64,000 nt of DNA from Pollenia angustigena (GCA_930367215.1 OV884060.1:204355253-204419252); one strand, 5' to 3'. Positions 30,584 through 42,429 are shown, counted from the stretch's first letter. Notes: generated by a model not told the origin, from the sequence alone. Numbers and translations are program-made.

Positions 30584-33500
30584 CTAAAAAAAGAAGAGTT
30601 AAATTTTTTAGTAAAATAAGCAGAAAATTTAAGTTTAGTTTTTGTCACATAAAAGTTTGAATTTCACAATTTTTTTTTTTTAAGTTTAAGAATTGAATAT
30701 TTGAAAATCGGATTGTATTTGAAAACTTTTCCAAGCTTTGTTCACAATGAGAGCAACAATTTCGTTTTTCTTCTATCTTATTTTTTCCCAAAGTATTTCA
30801 TATGTATATGGGTAAATCCAAAGTGTTGAACGTGGACAGTCGTACGCATCAAAAAAGCAACAACATTTTAAACAACAAATATACACGTTCTCTTAACCCT
30901 TAAATAATAGTACTAAGAAAGCACTGTTATCTATGCTAAAGTTTATGGAGAGCGCGATTCTAGATCAAAGATAATGGCAAAAGAAGTAGCGGTTCGAACG
31001 TGAAAAAACAGAAGTAGTTTTTGTGGCCATGTATAAAAAGGCGTAATTCAGCGAAACCTGCCACAATTTTTTAGTCAAACTACTTTCAGAATTTTACGTA
31101 GCAATGTAACATTAAAATTACTTGGTTTGATTCCAAAATCTTCTGTATTTTCTTTTTTTAAGCCAAAATCTGGGTCGATACGTGACATTTCCAACGTGAA
31201 ATTTTTTCCATAGTAATTTAACTGAATAATGATTAAAATAAAATAAAAATTTACCGTTAATCCGAATAACATATTTCTCTTTGAACTCTTCCTTAGATTA
31301 CAGACCATGTATGAACATTTTTTTGGAATAATTTTTATCAAATATCACCTCTTTTAAGGAAGATAATATTTAAGAAAACACACAATAAAAAATTCTTAAA
31401 AATAAGAAATTACGTTTGCACAATTTTGCAGCCTGATTATTCATCTAAGTGAACAAATTTATGGGTAAATTTATAAAATTAGTAAAATCAAAATATTTCT
31501 CTATAACAATATCGTAAAATAATCAGTTTTTGATAACATTTAAATTTTCGGTCACGGTGAACCTTTTGACGGATATGCTCATATTTTCCTTTCATTTTTC
31601 AACCAAAAATGTAACTAAAGTTTTTTAAAATTGAGTCTATTTCAGCAACAATTTGTATGAAATTGTAAATAATGTTTCTAAAAGTTTTTAGTTTTAATTC
31701 AACATTTTTCATTTTTCGAATTTATTCTATGAGCTAAATTTCAGTTATGTATAAAGTCATTTCTGAAAAATTGAAGGAATAGAACTATTACAAAAAAGCT
31801 TTATAAAATACATAACTGAAATTTAGCTCATAGAATAAATTCGAAAAATTAAAAATGTTGAATATAATATAAAGTAACCTTCGGAAGGAAATAATTCCCA
31901 GTTTCTATTTTTAGTTTTAAATTAAAATTGGAGCATGTTTAAACAATAATAATAAATCCGTAATACTGTTCTGTGCAAAATTTACAAACGTTTTCCTTAT
32001 TGAAAATGTGTGTGCTTGTAATAATAATTTTTGCTCTATTGTGAACACTGCGATTGTGAATCTGGCCTTAATTTGAAAATATTACATTTGAAAAAATTAA
32101 AAACGTATAAATTCAAATATGGCCTGTATTCAGATCTCAGAATATCTTTTTTTACTTTTCGCAAATCATTTATTTTATTCCCCATTTCAAATTTTTTTTT
32201 ACATATTTTGCCATTTTATTTTAACACTGTCAATCTGCGCCACCTTAAATTTTTATTACGAGTATTGCTTAATTTTAAAACAATTTTGTGAAAGCGATAG
32301 AGAGTACCAAGTTGACATTTAGTAGGGTATTCATTTAATCGGGCTTTTGCCTTAATCGGTTAATCGCTCGATTAATTAACCGAGGTTTTGGTTTAATCGG
32401 TTTTTAATCGGTTAATTTTGTAATTGATCGGTTAACCGATTAATAAAGTTTTGTTATAAATTAAGTAATATCAATATATAAAAATGCAAAAATGATTTCT
32501 AATATGGTATTTATTAGTAAAAAAAACAATGACATAACAAAAAAAACCATTCTTGAACAAAATTTTTATGTAAAAAGTAGATAACTCCATGCATTTTTTG
32601 ACAAAAATAGGTAACTCCATAGTGTCTTAAAAAAAAAAAACAGAAGCATTAGAAGTTTAAAACGACGTTGTTTCGAAAACTAACTCAGAAAGAGCGAAAT
32701 AGAAAAATATCCGGTCACAAGCTCTTTGGGTCAAAATGTTAAACCTAATCATTGCAAACTCCCGAGAATTCAGAGAATATTATATGCGTTCTTTTCATGA
32801 AAGTTTGTTCGAATGTTAAGGGGGTAAAAAGGGGAAAAACGGATATATTCGGTTATATTATATATCCATAACTAAAACAGATACAAAAAAAATGTAAAAC
32901 CTATCGTTGCTCTTAAGAAAAATAAGCGGACACGTGTCTGGTACTTTTTAGAATTTCGGCCTTTTTAGGAAGTAAACGGCTGAAACCTGTAATTTGGGAA
33001 ATTTTTTGTCACCCCATCTTTCTTTTAAAGCAATAAACATACAAATAAAGTAAATATCACATTCGAAACTAATCTAAAAAATCCAAATACGAATTCGGTA
33101 CTTTTTCGAAATTCGAACGTTAATTGTCAGGCTCCCAACGCAATATTGCAATTTCTAATACTTTAATGGGGAGAAAAAAGGAACCAAAAAGGGGGAATAT
33201 GGGAAACTTAATTCCTATCCTTAGATTTTTTTTTACAATGCTACTTTCTTTATTTAAAGTTAATATTTAACCTATAAACATAAGCGTCCTGAGTGGATAA
33301 GAATTTTTTGGTACAATTTTGTTATTTAACTTGTATTTTTTTTGAATTTCGGTTAGTATTGTACCAAAGGTCCTCAGTGAATGAGAGTCTGTTTGAGGTG
33401 TCTTTTTGGTACTTTTTGCACGTTACTGGTAATTTTTTCAATTGTCATTAACATTGCACATATAAAAATAATTTAACATGGAATGTCATGAGCGGATGAG

Positions 33501-34898
33501 AATAACTTTTGGACCTTTTTTTGTTTTTCAACTGGTTGTTTTTTTTATCTAGAAACATAAACTTTGGCATAGAAGTACATATGTTCACGAATGAAAGAGA
33601 GATCTCGAAAGCAATCCTTAATGCAGCTTATCTTATTTCTCAATTCTTTTCCAGTATTTCTCTAAACATTTAAAATCCTCCTTTATGACATAATTAGAAT
33701 TCAGTTTTAATTTTAAACATTTTAAACACTTCTAATTGCTTCGGTTAATTAATTAACCGAATTCTGATAAAAGATTGTTTGTGTTACAATCGAGAGTTTA
33801 TTTTATTGTCAGTCCATCATCTGACTCATCCTGGCAAAGCTCAGCACCGAACATATTCTTATCTTGTACTGTATTTAAAGAATGTATTGCAAGAAGAAAA
33901 ATATTTTACTATACAAATACATTTTTGTAAAACACAAAAATATATGTTAAAATACTACAAAAAAATTTAAAATTTTATTACTTCGGTTAATCGGTTAATC
34001 GACTGAAATTAACCGGTTTAATCGTTAATCGAAAAAAGCCAATTTTAAATTAACCGATCAGTTAATCGGGTAGTAATTAATCGGTTAACCGATTAACGGT
34101 TAACCGAATGAATACCCTAACATTTAGCTTTCGCATCGAAATTGTATTCTATTTACATTACAATGTCGTAATTTTAAATTAAATGTTATTCCCTTTCACA
34201 AATTTTTAAAGATTTTCTACCCGTTTTATAAGCAAAATATGGGTAAAATGTCCGTTGTTATACGGATCATTAAGCATCTTAAACATCATTTAAAGAGAAA
34301 TAAAACCCTTGTGCCCTTCTTTTTATACCTATAAAAAAAAAAAAAAATAAAATGTCACTTACACCCAAAGCCATGGCATGGGCAATACCAAATTTAGGCA
34401 CATTTCTAGCCCACAAAGGTTTAAAGTGATCGGTAAGGCAAATCTTGCCACCACGATACATTTTTGCAGTCTTTCCATCCAATTCAGGTAGAGCTATTTC
34501 AGGTGCAGTAGCCGGATAAGTAACAGGTATCTAAAATCATTTAAATCAAACAATAATTCTTAAAGTTAAACGAACAAGAAACTTACATCAAACTCTACAT
34601 CGAATTCATATTTAAGTAAATTGTGCATGAACCAGCATTTACCGAACCATTTGGTGCCTTCCTTATTGGACTCCAAGCGGAACCAATCTGTACCCGAGTC
34701 TTTGTTATTTTGAACATACTAAATAGAAAAAATTAATTGTTTTTTCATATTTAACTCAAATTACATGTAATTCACCTTAATCAAAGCCTGATATTCCTCT
34801 TTTAAACGTTGTACCCATATGTCTTTATCTCTGGGACTTGCTCTGGTTTGTAGCAATGGCAGACTGCTTAAGGTTTTTTTCGTACATTCATCAACCAT
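30512..34898 (-). CDS. Ufc1: UFC1, UFM1-conjugating E2 enzyme (four exons)
   Basis: E2 of the UFM1 pathway: it receives UFM1 from UBA5 as a thioester and works with the UFL1 ligase, mainly at the ER-bound ribosome. Exons on the - strand are 34898-34776, 34718-34587, 34530-34363 and 30583-30512, all joined in phase 0 by GT-AG introns of 57, 56 and 3779 bp. The product is 164 residues, against 167 in human. Exon sums place the catalytic Cys at residue 116 inside [14 protein letters not shown] and the family TAK motif at 106-108 ([11 protein letters not shown]), exactly as in known UFC1. It also has [15 protein letters not shown] near the N-terminus and [15 protein letters not shown] near the C-terminus. 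The gene appears intact. It is convergent with TMEM131. The D. melanogaster counterpart is, from memory, CG8386. Confidence 0.96.
30733..32051. repeat. AAGCTTTGTTCACAAT-family TIR element in UFC1 intron 3 (copy 1)
   Basis: The left terminus AAGCTTTGTTCACAATGAGA and the following ATCTTATTTTTTCCCAAAGT match 41961-42328 closely. The right part (GCTCTATTGTGAACACTGCG near 32034) matches its right end. The copy is expanded by further material, including the palindrome at 31697-31863, so it is itself a host for insertions. Confidence 0.55.
31697..31863. repeat. 167-bp palindrome
   Basis: The arms ATTCAACATTTTTCATTTTT...CAGTTATGTAT and their inverse pair over about 60 bases with a loop around AAAGTCATTTCTG. 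Probably a foldback MITE nested in the element above. Confidence 0.68.
32323..34119. mobile_element. 1.8-kb hAT-type element in UFC1 intron 3
   Basis: Ends TAGGGTATTCATT and AATGAATACCCTA, with a perfect 8-bp duplication ACATTTAG (32315-32322 and 34120-34127). Both subterminal regions carry many copies of CGGTTAATCG and ATTAACCG, likely transposase-binding repeats. No intact transposase. On the - strand near 33860-33785 there is a decayed coding stretch ([13 protein letters not shown]) that also occurs in the fragment at 54048-54587. Confidence 0.87.
34363..34530 (-). CDS. Ufc1: UFC1 exon 3 (catalytic)
   Basis: 56 codons, [20 protein letters not shown] onward. It holds TAK (106-108) and the active-site Cys116, and ends AMALG before GTAAGT. 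Confidence 0.96.
34587..34718 (-). CDS. Ufc1: UFC1 exon 2
   Basis: 44 codons, starting [12 protein letters not shown] and ending VEFD before GTAAGT. It contains [10 protein letters not shown] and WFGKCW of the E2 fold. Confidence 0.95.
34776..34898 (-). CDS. Ufc1: UFC1 exon 1
   Basis: 41 codons from ATG at 34898 (context AAAATGG) to AAG|GTGAAT. It encodes the N-terminal helix region ending KEEYQALIK. Confidence 0.93.
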
Positions 34899-35140
34899 TT
34901 TTCCTGGTTTTTCTTTTTAATAAAAATTCTTGCAAAATAAAATAATAATTATAAATGAAAATTAAGACTTGCAGTGACACGTAAATATTGTCGGTTTGTA
35001 TTAAAAAATTAAAGACTTTTTGTAAGCAACCCTGTAAACAGCTGTTAGCAATTAGTGGACTGCCAGATTTTTGTTTTTCTGCGTGTCAAAATTACAAAAA
35101 CTTGGCCAGCGAAGCAGAAAAAAATGCATGCAATCAGTAG
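34899..35140 (-). promoter_or_regulatory. UFC1 5' flank
   Basis: Only about 240 bp separate the UFC1 start codon from the next transposon (35141). This gap holds the probable 5' UTR and core promoter, including a CAGCTG E-box at 35040-35045. No initiator or TATA box could be assigned. Confidence 0.3.
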
Positions 35141-35506
35141 AGCGATTCACTAACTTTTATAACGATAATAGAATCGTTAAAATAAGTATAACGAAAATTT
35201 ATCGAATATGCTATTCTGTAAAATTTTTAACGATATTCGCTGTCGTTTAAAGTCAGCTGTTACTTTAAGCAATTTTTTTGTCGTTATCTTAGCGACAATA
35301 ATTTAGTTTGTGTTTATTTTATCGATAAATGTTTTTTATGTTTAAAATAGCTTACATACATACAAAGATATATTCATATGTATATGTATGAACAAAAACA
35401 AAATAATAAATTTAAAATTTGCAAAAAGAAAGCAAATTTGGAACAAAAATAAAATTCTAAATGTAAAATTCACAAAAAAAAAAAAAAAAATATAAAACCA
35501 CAAATT

Positions 35507-35610
35507 AACCCTTCGTCTTACTTATGAGTCTGGCCAGACCTTTTTCAGTGCATTTTAAATGAAAAAATATGTGTAACAAGGGGGGTTGAGTACAATTTCA
35601 TATGTTTTTA
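35507..35610. repeat. dispersed repeat TTAACCCTTCGT..., copy 1
   Basis: ATGAGTCTGGCCAGACCTTT followed by a GGGGTTGAG-type block. A diverged copy (ATGAGTCTGGCCAAACCTTT ... GGAGGGTTGA) lies at 60137-60230. Class unknown. Confidence 0.5.
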
Positions 35611-35638
35611 TTTTATTCTCTTTTGTGCTTTTCGTTTT

Positions 35639-36587
35639 TATACCCTCCACCACAATTAGTTGTGAAGAGGGTATATTCAGTTTGTCATTCCGTGTGAAAC
35701 TTTTTTACTATTCATCTCAGACCCTATAAAGTATATATATTCTGGGTCCTTGAGTAATTTTAAGTCGATTTAGCCATATCCGTCTGTCTGTCCGTCTGTC
35801 CGTCTGTTGAAAACACGCTCACTTTCGAAAAACTCAAAAGAAATCAACAAACTTGGTGTCAAATTGCTTGTAGTTATCCTAAGCAGTTTGGGATTGAAAT
35901 TCAGCAAAATCGGTTCAATAGGATCTGAGCTATGAATCAAAATGTGGAACCACCACCTAAAAAAAATTGATAATTTTGTTACAAAAACTAACATAAATGG
36001 TGGAACAAGGCACGGAATGAGATAAGATTTTGCGAAAATTTGTTTTATTCAACTGGAAATCACGCTGTGAAATTTCGTGAAGATCCGTCAATAATTTACC
36101 CTAGGCCCCATATAAGCCCTACTCCCGGAAAACAGTATATTAAGCCTAAAACCCTAACTAACAATGCTATCATTACAAATCTTGGCAAGTCACAGTTACA
36201 TAGGAGTAGAAATTAAACTGTTAAGTTTCGTGAAGATCGGTCCATAATTTACCATAGGCCCCATATAAAACCTACTCCCGGAAAACAGTTCAGTACACCT
36301 AAAACCATAATTAATAATGCTATCATAACAGAAATTGGTACGTCACAGTTTTAAAGGACTAGAAATGACGCTGTGAAATTTCGTGATGATCGGTCCATAA
36401 TTTACCCTAGGCCCCATATAAACCCTTCTACCGGAAAACAGTTTGGTTGCCTTAAACCATAATTAATAACAAATCGTCACAGTTTAAGATTATAATAACA
36501 TCATACAGATATTACTCCTTAAGCATTCGAACTGTCGGTGGAGGGTATCAAAGATTCGGCACAGCCGAATATAGCACTCTAACTTGT
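35639..36587 (+). mobile_element. DINE-1-like (Helentron) element, copy 1
   Basis: Starts with the hairpin TATACCCTCCACCACAA ... GAAGAGGGTATA. It has the dipteran DINE-1/INE-1 signature CCCTATAAAGTATATATATT, then GTCGATTTAGCCATATCCGT and runs of CCGTCTGT. It carries three tandem units of about 150 bp (from about 36065, 36215 and 36365; marker TTTCGTGAAGATCGGTCC and CCTAGGCCCCATATAA). It ends GATTCGGCACAGCCGAATA, a short hairpin, then GCACTCTAACTTG. These are hallmarks of non-autonomous Helentrons. No coding sequence. Confidence 0.75.
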
Positions 36588-36943
36588 TTTTTAACATTTT
36601 GTAGACAGAGATGTTACAAAAAAAACAGCTGTGTACTATCGTTAAAAAAAATTACAGAATCACACTATCGTTACTGCAAGCGAATATAAATGTCGACAAA
36701 TATTACGATTGTCGGATCGTTAAAAGTTAGTGAATCGCACCACAGAACAATTCCCCAGAGCACACGAGCAATTTGAGATGTCTTAACACAAGTACTAACG
36801 CCGGCAGAAAAACTGCTTTAAATCGAAAAAATTTCATGCTTGTACACAAACATATTTTAAAACATAAATTGAAAATATGCTGAAGAAAGGCTGTGTTTTA
36901 TTTTTGCAAAACAAAGCTCAGCGCTAAATATAATCAAACATTA

Positions 36944-37255
36944 ATACCGTGTTCAGATATACCTTTTTTATTGAGTCAATCCAAAATGAAAAATGTCACA
37001 ACTCGCTTATTAATTTCTTGTAGGGTTGTAACTTCAGTTGTCAAATGTCAAAACAATTTATTTAGTAAGTTGGGTTTTGCTCAATAAACACACTTGTGAT
37101 AGGGTTGCATTTTAATTTTACTCAGTATTTATAACATTTTCGTATTAATATATTAATAATTGAATTACTTAGTTGCCATTTTATATGGATAATTGAGCTC
37201 AATTATGTCATTTATTGCACAAAACTCAATTAAGGTGCATATCTGAACACGGTAT
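36944..37255. repeat. MITE with ATACCGTGTTCAGATAT ends
   Basis: Perfect inverted ends ATACCGTGTTCAGATAT (36944) and its inverse (ending 37255), with AT/TA-rich flanks compatible with a TA duplication. 312 bp. ACTCAATTAAGGTG and TTATTGAGTCAAT extend the symmetry inward. Confidence 0.75.
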
Positions 37256-37316
37256 AATAACGTTCTTTAAAAGCAAGTGATTATTTTTTTTATTTTGTGT
37301 AGTGTTTTAAAAGAAT

Positions 37317-37565
37317 ATATCGCTCATTTACTAGTATAACGTCATAACTCAAAAAATTTCATTTCGAGATAATCGCAGTTGAAGTTTTTAATTTGCTCTA
37401 ACCCCTTAGAAAAAATGACGAAAAATTCTCTTAAAACGGGGAAAGTATAAAAGATGAATTTTATACACAATATAAAGAAAAAAAAAATAGCGTATAATTC
37501 TGCATCTTAAGCCCCAAAGTTTTATTTTTTTAAGTTATGACCTTGTATTAGTAAATGAGCAATAT
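37317..37565. repeat. MITE with ATATCGCTCATTTACTAGTA ends
   Basis: Left ATATCGCTCATTTACTAGTA followed by GTCATAACTCAAAAAA; right TTTAAGTTATGACCTTGTAT then TAGTAAATGAGCAATAT. 249 bp, noncoding. Confidence 0.7.
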
Positions 37566-37660
37566 GAGTTTTTTCCTAATCTTTTTAAGTTTTTTCTTCT
37601 TGTACAATTAAAAAAAAAAACAACTCAGAAGTAAATGGTAACTATTACTGATATTTAAAT

Positions 37661-38323
37661 CATTGTTCGAAAATAAACATTAAATATCGTTTCTTAATGT
37701 TCGGTTCGGCAGATTTGTGGAAAACACAAATGCTTATAGTGTTTGTGTAGAAAATCATTAAAAAATAACGTTTTCCTGTTAGTCATCGTTCGAACACAAA
37801 AATAATACTGTTTTTATCAAACTCAATAAAAGATGAGAACATTTAATTCCGTTCTGTTTTTTGTTTTAAATCCACAAACTTCATTGTGTTCGGTTCGGCT
37901 CATTAATGTTCGTCCCTTTAAGCTGGTAAAAAACCAAACATTTTTTACAAAAACAAAATACACATGCGAAAAAAACAAAAAGCCAGCAAAATAATTTTAC
38001 ACAAACAAAATATTATACACAATCCACATACAAGATGTTCGTGGTGCGGTCGTTGCTAAAATTTTTTGATTGTTCATTTCTTTAATAATATAAAAAAAGA
38101 AACATTATAGAACATTCAAATATTATGTTTGTCTTCAGTTTCATTACAATTGTTCTGTTTTTTAACGAAGAACAGAACATTATATAATGTTCGGTTCTTG
38201 CTTGAAAATAGTTACGAACGGTATTAAAGGTTGTGTTTGTCTACACAATCACTAACACAATAGATATCGTTCTTGGGCGTGTGAGCTGAACGCTAAATAA
38301 TATACTGTTTATTTTCACAATTG
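37661..38323. mobile_element. hAT-type MITE, CAGTGTTCGAAAATAAACA family, copy 2
   Basis: Begins CATTGTTCGAAAATAAACAT and ends TGTTTATTTTCACAATTG. It is collinear with 13957-14498 but has about 110 extra bases near 37975-38095 (AAAGCCAGCAAAATAATTTT...). No clear duplication remains, and both termini have mutated, so it is older. Confidence 0.75.
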
Positions 38324-38685
38324 TGTGCTATCAAGTCGTATCGTCATAAAATCCTAAAAAATATTTTACAATTGTTTTAAAAAAATATTGTTGTATTTCA
38401 AACAAAAAAAATTTTAATGCTGTGTTCATTGATTCGGCATAACTATACAGCAGAATTCTAATATATAAGCGGGTGCCCACAGCAGTTATATATATTTCTT
38501 GTAATTATTTTAAAACATATGACTTTACAACTTTATGACCCCCAAATATTTTGATTCTAAATTTAAATCAACTAAAGCGATACAAATGTTTTTAATTTGT
38601 ATTCTAAAAATTTGAATAAAAGTATTCTCTATTTCTTATCAAAGTAATTTTTGGAAATACAAAATTTTTAATTAAAATGATTTTG

Positions 38686-38790
38686 TTTGTCGCGCATAGG
38701 AATAGCTTATCCTATCAACAATAAATTTCAGTGTTTTTTTATCAAGAATGAAAATTGGGAATTAAGCACGACAAACAAAATCTGCTTTAT
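38686..38790. repeat. dispersed repeat GCATAGGAATAGCTTATCC, copy
   Basis: GCATAGGAATAGCTTATCCT...CAACAATAAATTTCAGTG... GGGAATTAAGCACGA also occurs at 61570-61655 and, more diverged, in both halves of the duplication at 48046 and 48708. Class unknown. Confidence 0.5.
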
Positions 38791-39434
38791 TATTCTCTAT
38801 TTGAGCCGTTTATTTTGAAAGTGGCATAAGTCATTTTGTTTTTAAGTCGAGATATTTAAGGGTTTGCATTTTAACACGTTTAAAAATATGGATGCTAACT
38901 TTCGAGAAGATTCACTTGTCTTTGATTTATCATGATACTGATATTTTTCTCAGTATTTATTAGTTCGTATTAACATTAATAAATCACTACTTTTCATTAC
39001 GGGAAGCCACTTTCAAAATAAATGGTTTAGAAAACTGACTGTCATATATTAATTTTGTCCGACGTATTTTCATCATCAATAGGAGTAATTAAGTCCTCGG
39101 AAATCGTGTTTTGTTTCAAATTTTTAAAATAACTGTGATGAATAGATCACGAAGTGAGCGCTGCAGGACTTTGTTTGCTACATATCTCCGTCAATGAATA
39201 AATCAGAATATGAATTTGTCTGCTACATGTCTCCGTCAATGAATAAATCAGAAAATAGCAGACCGTTTCTTTTTTCTGTTTGTTCTGTTCCATGTATTAC
39301 TTGAGTTTATTCTGTGTTTTCCTTGTCACTCTACCTGAAAAAATTCACTAATGAAAGTTGATGATATTGTCTGTTAAGACTCACAAGCAAATGACGCCTA
39401 CAAGACAAAATCAACATTGGTCATCTATAGTTTA

Positions 39435-40155
39435 GTTTGAGTACTTTTGCAGTAAAATGCAGTAAATGAGTAAACTTCTCTCACAAAATGCTGTTTTCCA
39501 AAAAAGTACGCGAACGCAAAACTTGTAAAATTTGGTAAAATAAAGGCAACAGCTGATGGCGAATAATTGAAGTGTTGAAATAAATTGACACTTTTGACTA
39601 CTTAACTTGTTTTCTTATCGGTACTCGATTAAATACTTTTTATAACACGAACATTTTTGGAAAGTACAAACAAACTATTTTATGTAATCTTTCATATTTA
39701 TTTGTTTTTTATTTTATTTGATTTTACTAATTTGTAGCGGGTCAAATTATTTAAAAGAACATGAATAATTTTTTGCTATTGATTACTTAAGTACCCAAAT
39801 ATTCACACTTTTACAACTCTAAAAAATTAACATAACAAAAAAAAAAAATTTCAAAAGTTTGCATTTAGCAAAATTAATGCTTCACAAACAAGTTTAATTA
39901 ATTGATATTCATTCACTTTTTGTTATGGTTTAATTTTTATTTCAACTTTTCTTTTATTTAACAATTTTTTCACAATTTGTATGCTTTTTATTTGTTACTT
40001 TTGTTTGTTTACCTTTTGAAACATATGTTTTTTTGATTTACTAAATTATACTGCAAAAATTTCTGCAGTAAAAGTTTGTAAATACTCAGACAAGAACTGT
40101 CACTTTTTGCTCTCAATTTATGTTCTCATTTACTGCATTTTGTGTACTCGAACGC
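39435..40155. repeat. MITE with GTTTGAGTACTTTTGCAGTA ends, copy 1
   Basis: Left GTTTGAGTACTTTTGCAGTA then AAATGCAGTAAATGAG; right CTCATTTACTGCATTTTGTG then TACTCGAACGC. 721 bp. The first 430 bp recur at 51582-52010, where the rest is replaced by a satellite array. Confidence 0.72.
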
Positions 40156-40351
40156 AATTTCGTAAAATGCCACCGGGATTCTTTCGCACTTATAAAAATA
40201 AGTCCAACGATTTTGACAGTACTGAAAATAATCCAAAACAATACTTCATACACATATTTCTATTTCTTTCACACTAAGCCCCGAAATTAATTTCCTGAGT
40301 ACAGCGTCTTGCGCCACTTTCAAAATAAACATGTTTGTTGTACCGTTACTT

Positions 40352-40573
40352 AAGGCTAGATTACACTATATTACACTATTATACATGTATTAATACAACA
40401 TGTCAAAAACTCAAGTAATATGACAAAGTGTGATAGTGTGAATGCAATGTGTCACGAAAATGACAAGTATTAAAAAAAAAGTTTTTTGACAGTCGCAACA
40501 GAACTCATTAGATTTCTATCTCACAAAGTATTATGGAATACGTAAGAGTTGTGAGATAGTGTAATCTAGGCTT
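40352..40573. repeat. MITE with AAGGCTAGATTACACTAT ends
   Basis: Left AAGGCTAGATTACACTAT, right ATAGTGTAATCTAGGCTT, about 222 bp, with a TA-like target. The flanks joined across it (GTTAC-TA-CCAACACTTC) match the neighbouring tandem unit (GTTAAC-TA-GCACCACTTC), which supports the insertion. Confidence 0.75.
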
Positions 40574-40750
40574 TACCAACACTTCTCTCAAACAAATTCT
40601 CAATAGTTCTCAACTTATTGATTGTAAATTTTACAAAAATGAAAACATACCGTTCAGTTATATTTAGTGTTGCCATTTACTCGATTTTTTTGAAAAAGTG
40701 ACTTATGCCACTTTTAAAATAAACATGTTTGTTATACCGTTAACTAGCAC

Positions 40751-41735
40751 TAGGGCTTCCAATCGGGATTGGTTTTTCTGAATCCCGGGATTCGGGATTG
40801 AAGAAAATATTTCGATATTTCGATTTCGGGATTCCGGGATTTTCGGGATATTTCGGGATTTAAAATTTTTTTTATACCAAATATAAAAAAAAAAGTTTAA
40901 ACTGTATAAAAAACAACTTAAATTTCGAGTTAAAATACACATTTCATGAACGTATATTATTTATTTGTAAAAATATAATAAAAACAAACTTAAATTATTA
41001 ATTGATCAAAATTCATAAAGACAATGTAAAGCGGCTGATAAACTTTGTGTTGGCAACATTGTACAATGCTGTTTATGTTATTCCTATAGGTATTGAATGA
41101 ATGAATGAAACCATTGTGCGATTTATTGCATAAAGCCTGGTACTCTGTTCAACTTTTCACGTGAAATGCTGTCATAACGCATATGAAAAAAACTTGTGCG
41201 GAATATCTATGAAATAATGTTTTTGTTAACCGCACTAACACAGAGTTATAAACCATAAAACAAAAACTGCAAAACTTCAACTGAACTAGAGTTGAGTTGT
41301 ATTAAAGACCAACATTTTAAGCAAGACTAAGCTGTTCCGTCAAAATTATGTATACAAACTTGGTTATGGCGGCACAAATATATTTTCAGATTAACTAAAC
41401 CTAGTTTAACTGACATCTCAAAAACCCAGCCTAAATGTATTTGGAAATTATCCAAATATTTTAAATATGTCAAATATATTTTGAAATTGTCCAAATATAT
41501 TAAACATTTTCAAATACATTTTAAAATTGTTCATATGTATTTCAAATCTATCCGAATGTATTTTAAATTTTTTTTGTCAACAAATACACGTATCTTTATA
41601 CAAGTTATTAAAAAAAAATGTAAAAAATAATAAAGAATATAAAAAAAATCGGGATACCAAAAATCCCAGGATTAGAAATTAGAAATCCCGAGATTCGGGA
41701 TTCGCCTAATTGGGATTTCCCGATTGGAAGCCCTA
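40751..41735. mobile_element. 985-bp hAT-type element with TAGGGCTTCCAATCGGGA ends
   Basis: Ends TAGGGCTTCCAATCGGGA and TCCCGATTGGAAGCCCTA, with a perfect 8-bp duplication ACTAGCAC at 40743-40750 and 41736-41743. Subterminal iterations of CGGGATT and TTCGGGAT occur at both sides. The interior is AT-rich, with repeated AAATATATTTTAAATTGTCC-type words near 41440-41570. No transposase. Confidence 0.87.
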
Positions 41736-41939
41736 ACTAGCACCACTTCGCTCGAACAAATTCTCAATTGTTCTCAACTTATTGATTGCAAATTTTTTAA
41801 AAATGAAAAGATACCGTTCAATTGTGTTTAGTGTTGCCATTAACTCGATTTTTTTGAAAAAGTGACTTATGCCACTTTCAAAATAAACGGCTCATTTCTT
41901 TATACATATTTTAAAATAGAATTTGACTTTGTTTACTGC

Positions 41940-42429
41940 CTGTTCAACATTTCCGAACGTAAAGCTTTGTTCACAATGACAGCAACAATTTTGTTTTTTC
42001 TTCTATCTTATTTCTTCCCAAAGTAGTTCATATATTTTCCTTTCATTTTTCAAATAAAAATGCAAATAAAGTTTTTTTTTTAAAAAATTTGAGTCAACTT
42101 CTACTTCAGCACATTTTGTACGAAATTGCTTATGACGTTTATAATAATTTTAGGTTTGAATGAAAATTTTAACAAAATGTTCCAACAAATAATAATAAAG
42201 ACGTAATACTGTTCTGGGCCAAATTTGCAAACGGTTTCTTTATTTAAAATGTGTGTGGTGGCGAAAAAATTGTTGCTCTATTATGAACACTAGTGAAAAT
42301 GTTGCTGCCTATTGTGAACGAAGCTTAAACGTTCGCATAGAATTTTATATGAAAATTTTTTTTTTTTAAACCGAGTGTTTTTCTTACAAATTTTATATGC
42401 GAACGTTAACATTCGAAATTGTTGAACAG
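41940..42429. repeat. two-level MITE nest (outer CTGTTCAAC ends)
   Basis: Outer ends CTGTTCAACATTTCCGAACG and the inverse (ACGTTAACATTCGAAATTGTTGAACAG). The inner element 41961-42328 belongs to the AAGCTTTGTTCACAAT family (copy 2 of 30733). A secondary hairpin (ACGTTCGCATAGAATTTTAT and inverse) follows the inner element at 42330-42412. Confidence 0.68.

Larger units (their letters stand above)
35141..36739. repeat. TIR element with AGCGATTCACTAACTTTTA ends, interrupted by a DINE-1-like element
   Basis: Left AGCGATTCACTAACTTTTAT and right ATCGTTAAAAGTTAGTGAAT pair. Flanking words ATCGTTAAAA, GCGAATAT and ACGATATTCGC recur in both halves. The centre (35639-36587) is a different element inserted later. 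Confidence 0.7.
38813..41893. mobile_element. composite TIR element with GAGCCGTTTATTTTGAAAGT ends
   Basis: Left GAGCCGTTTATTTTGAAAGT then GGCATAAGTCA; right TGACTTATGCC then ACTTTCAAAATAAACGGCTC (exact inverse). Flanks may share ATTT. An internal mate of the terminus (GCCACTTTCAAAATAAATGG, 39006-39026) delimits a small MITE of the same family. The 3.1-kb span hosts at least three other elements. No coding sequence identified. Confidence 0.6.
40312..41893. repeat. about 175-bp tandem repeat split by two transposons
   Basis: The unit runs CAAATTCTCAATWGTTCTCA ... GTGTTGCCATTWACTCG ... GTGACTTATGCCACTTT ... AAAATAAACATGTTTGTT-TACCGTTA. Pieces are at 40312-40351, 40574-40750 and 41744-41893. 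The first junction was cut by the MITE at 40352 and the second by the hAT element at 40751. Confidence 0.65.
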
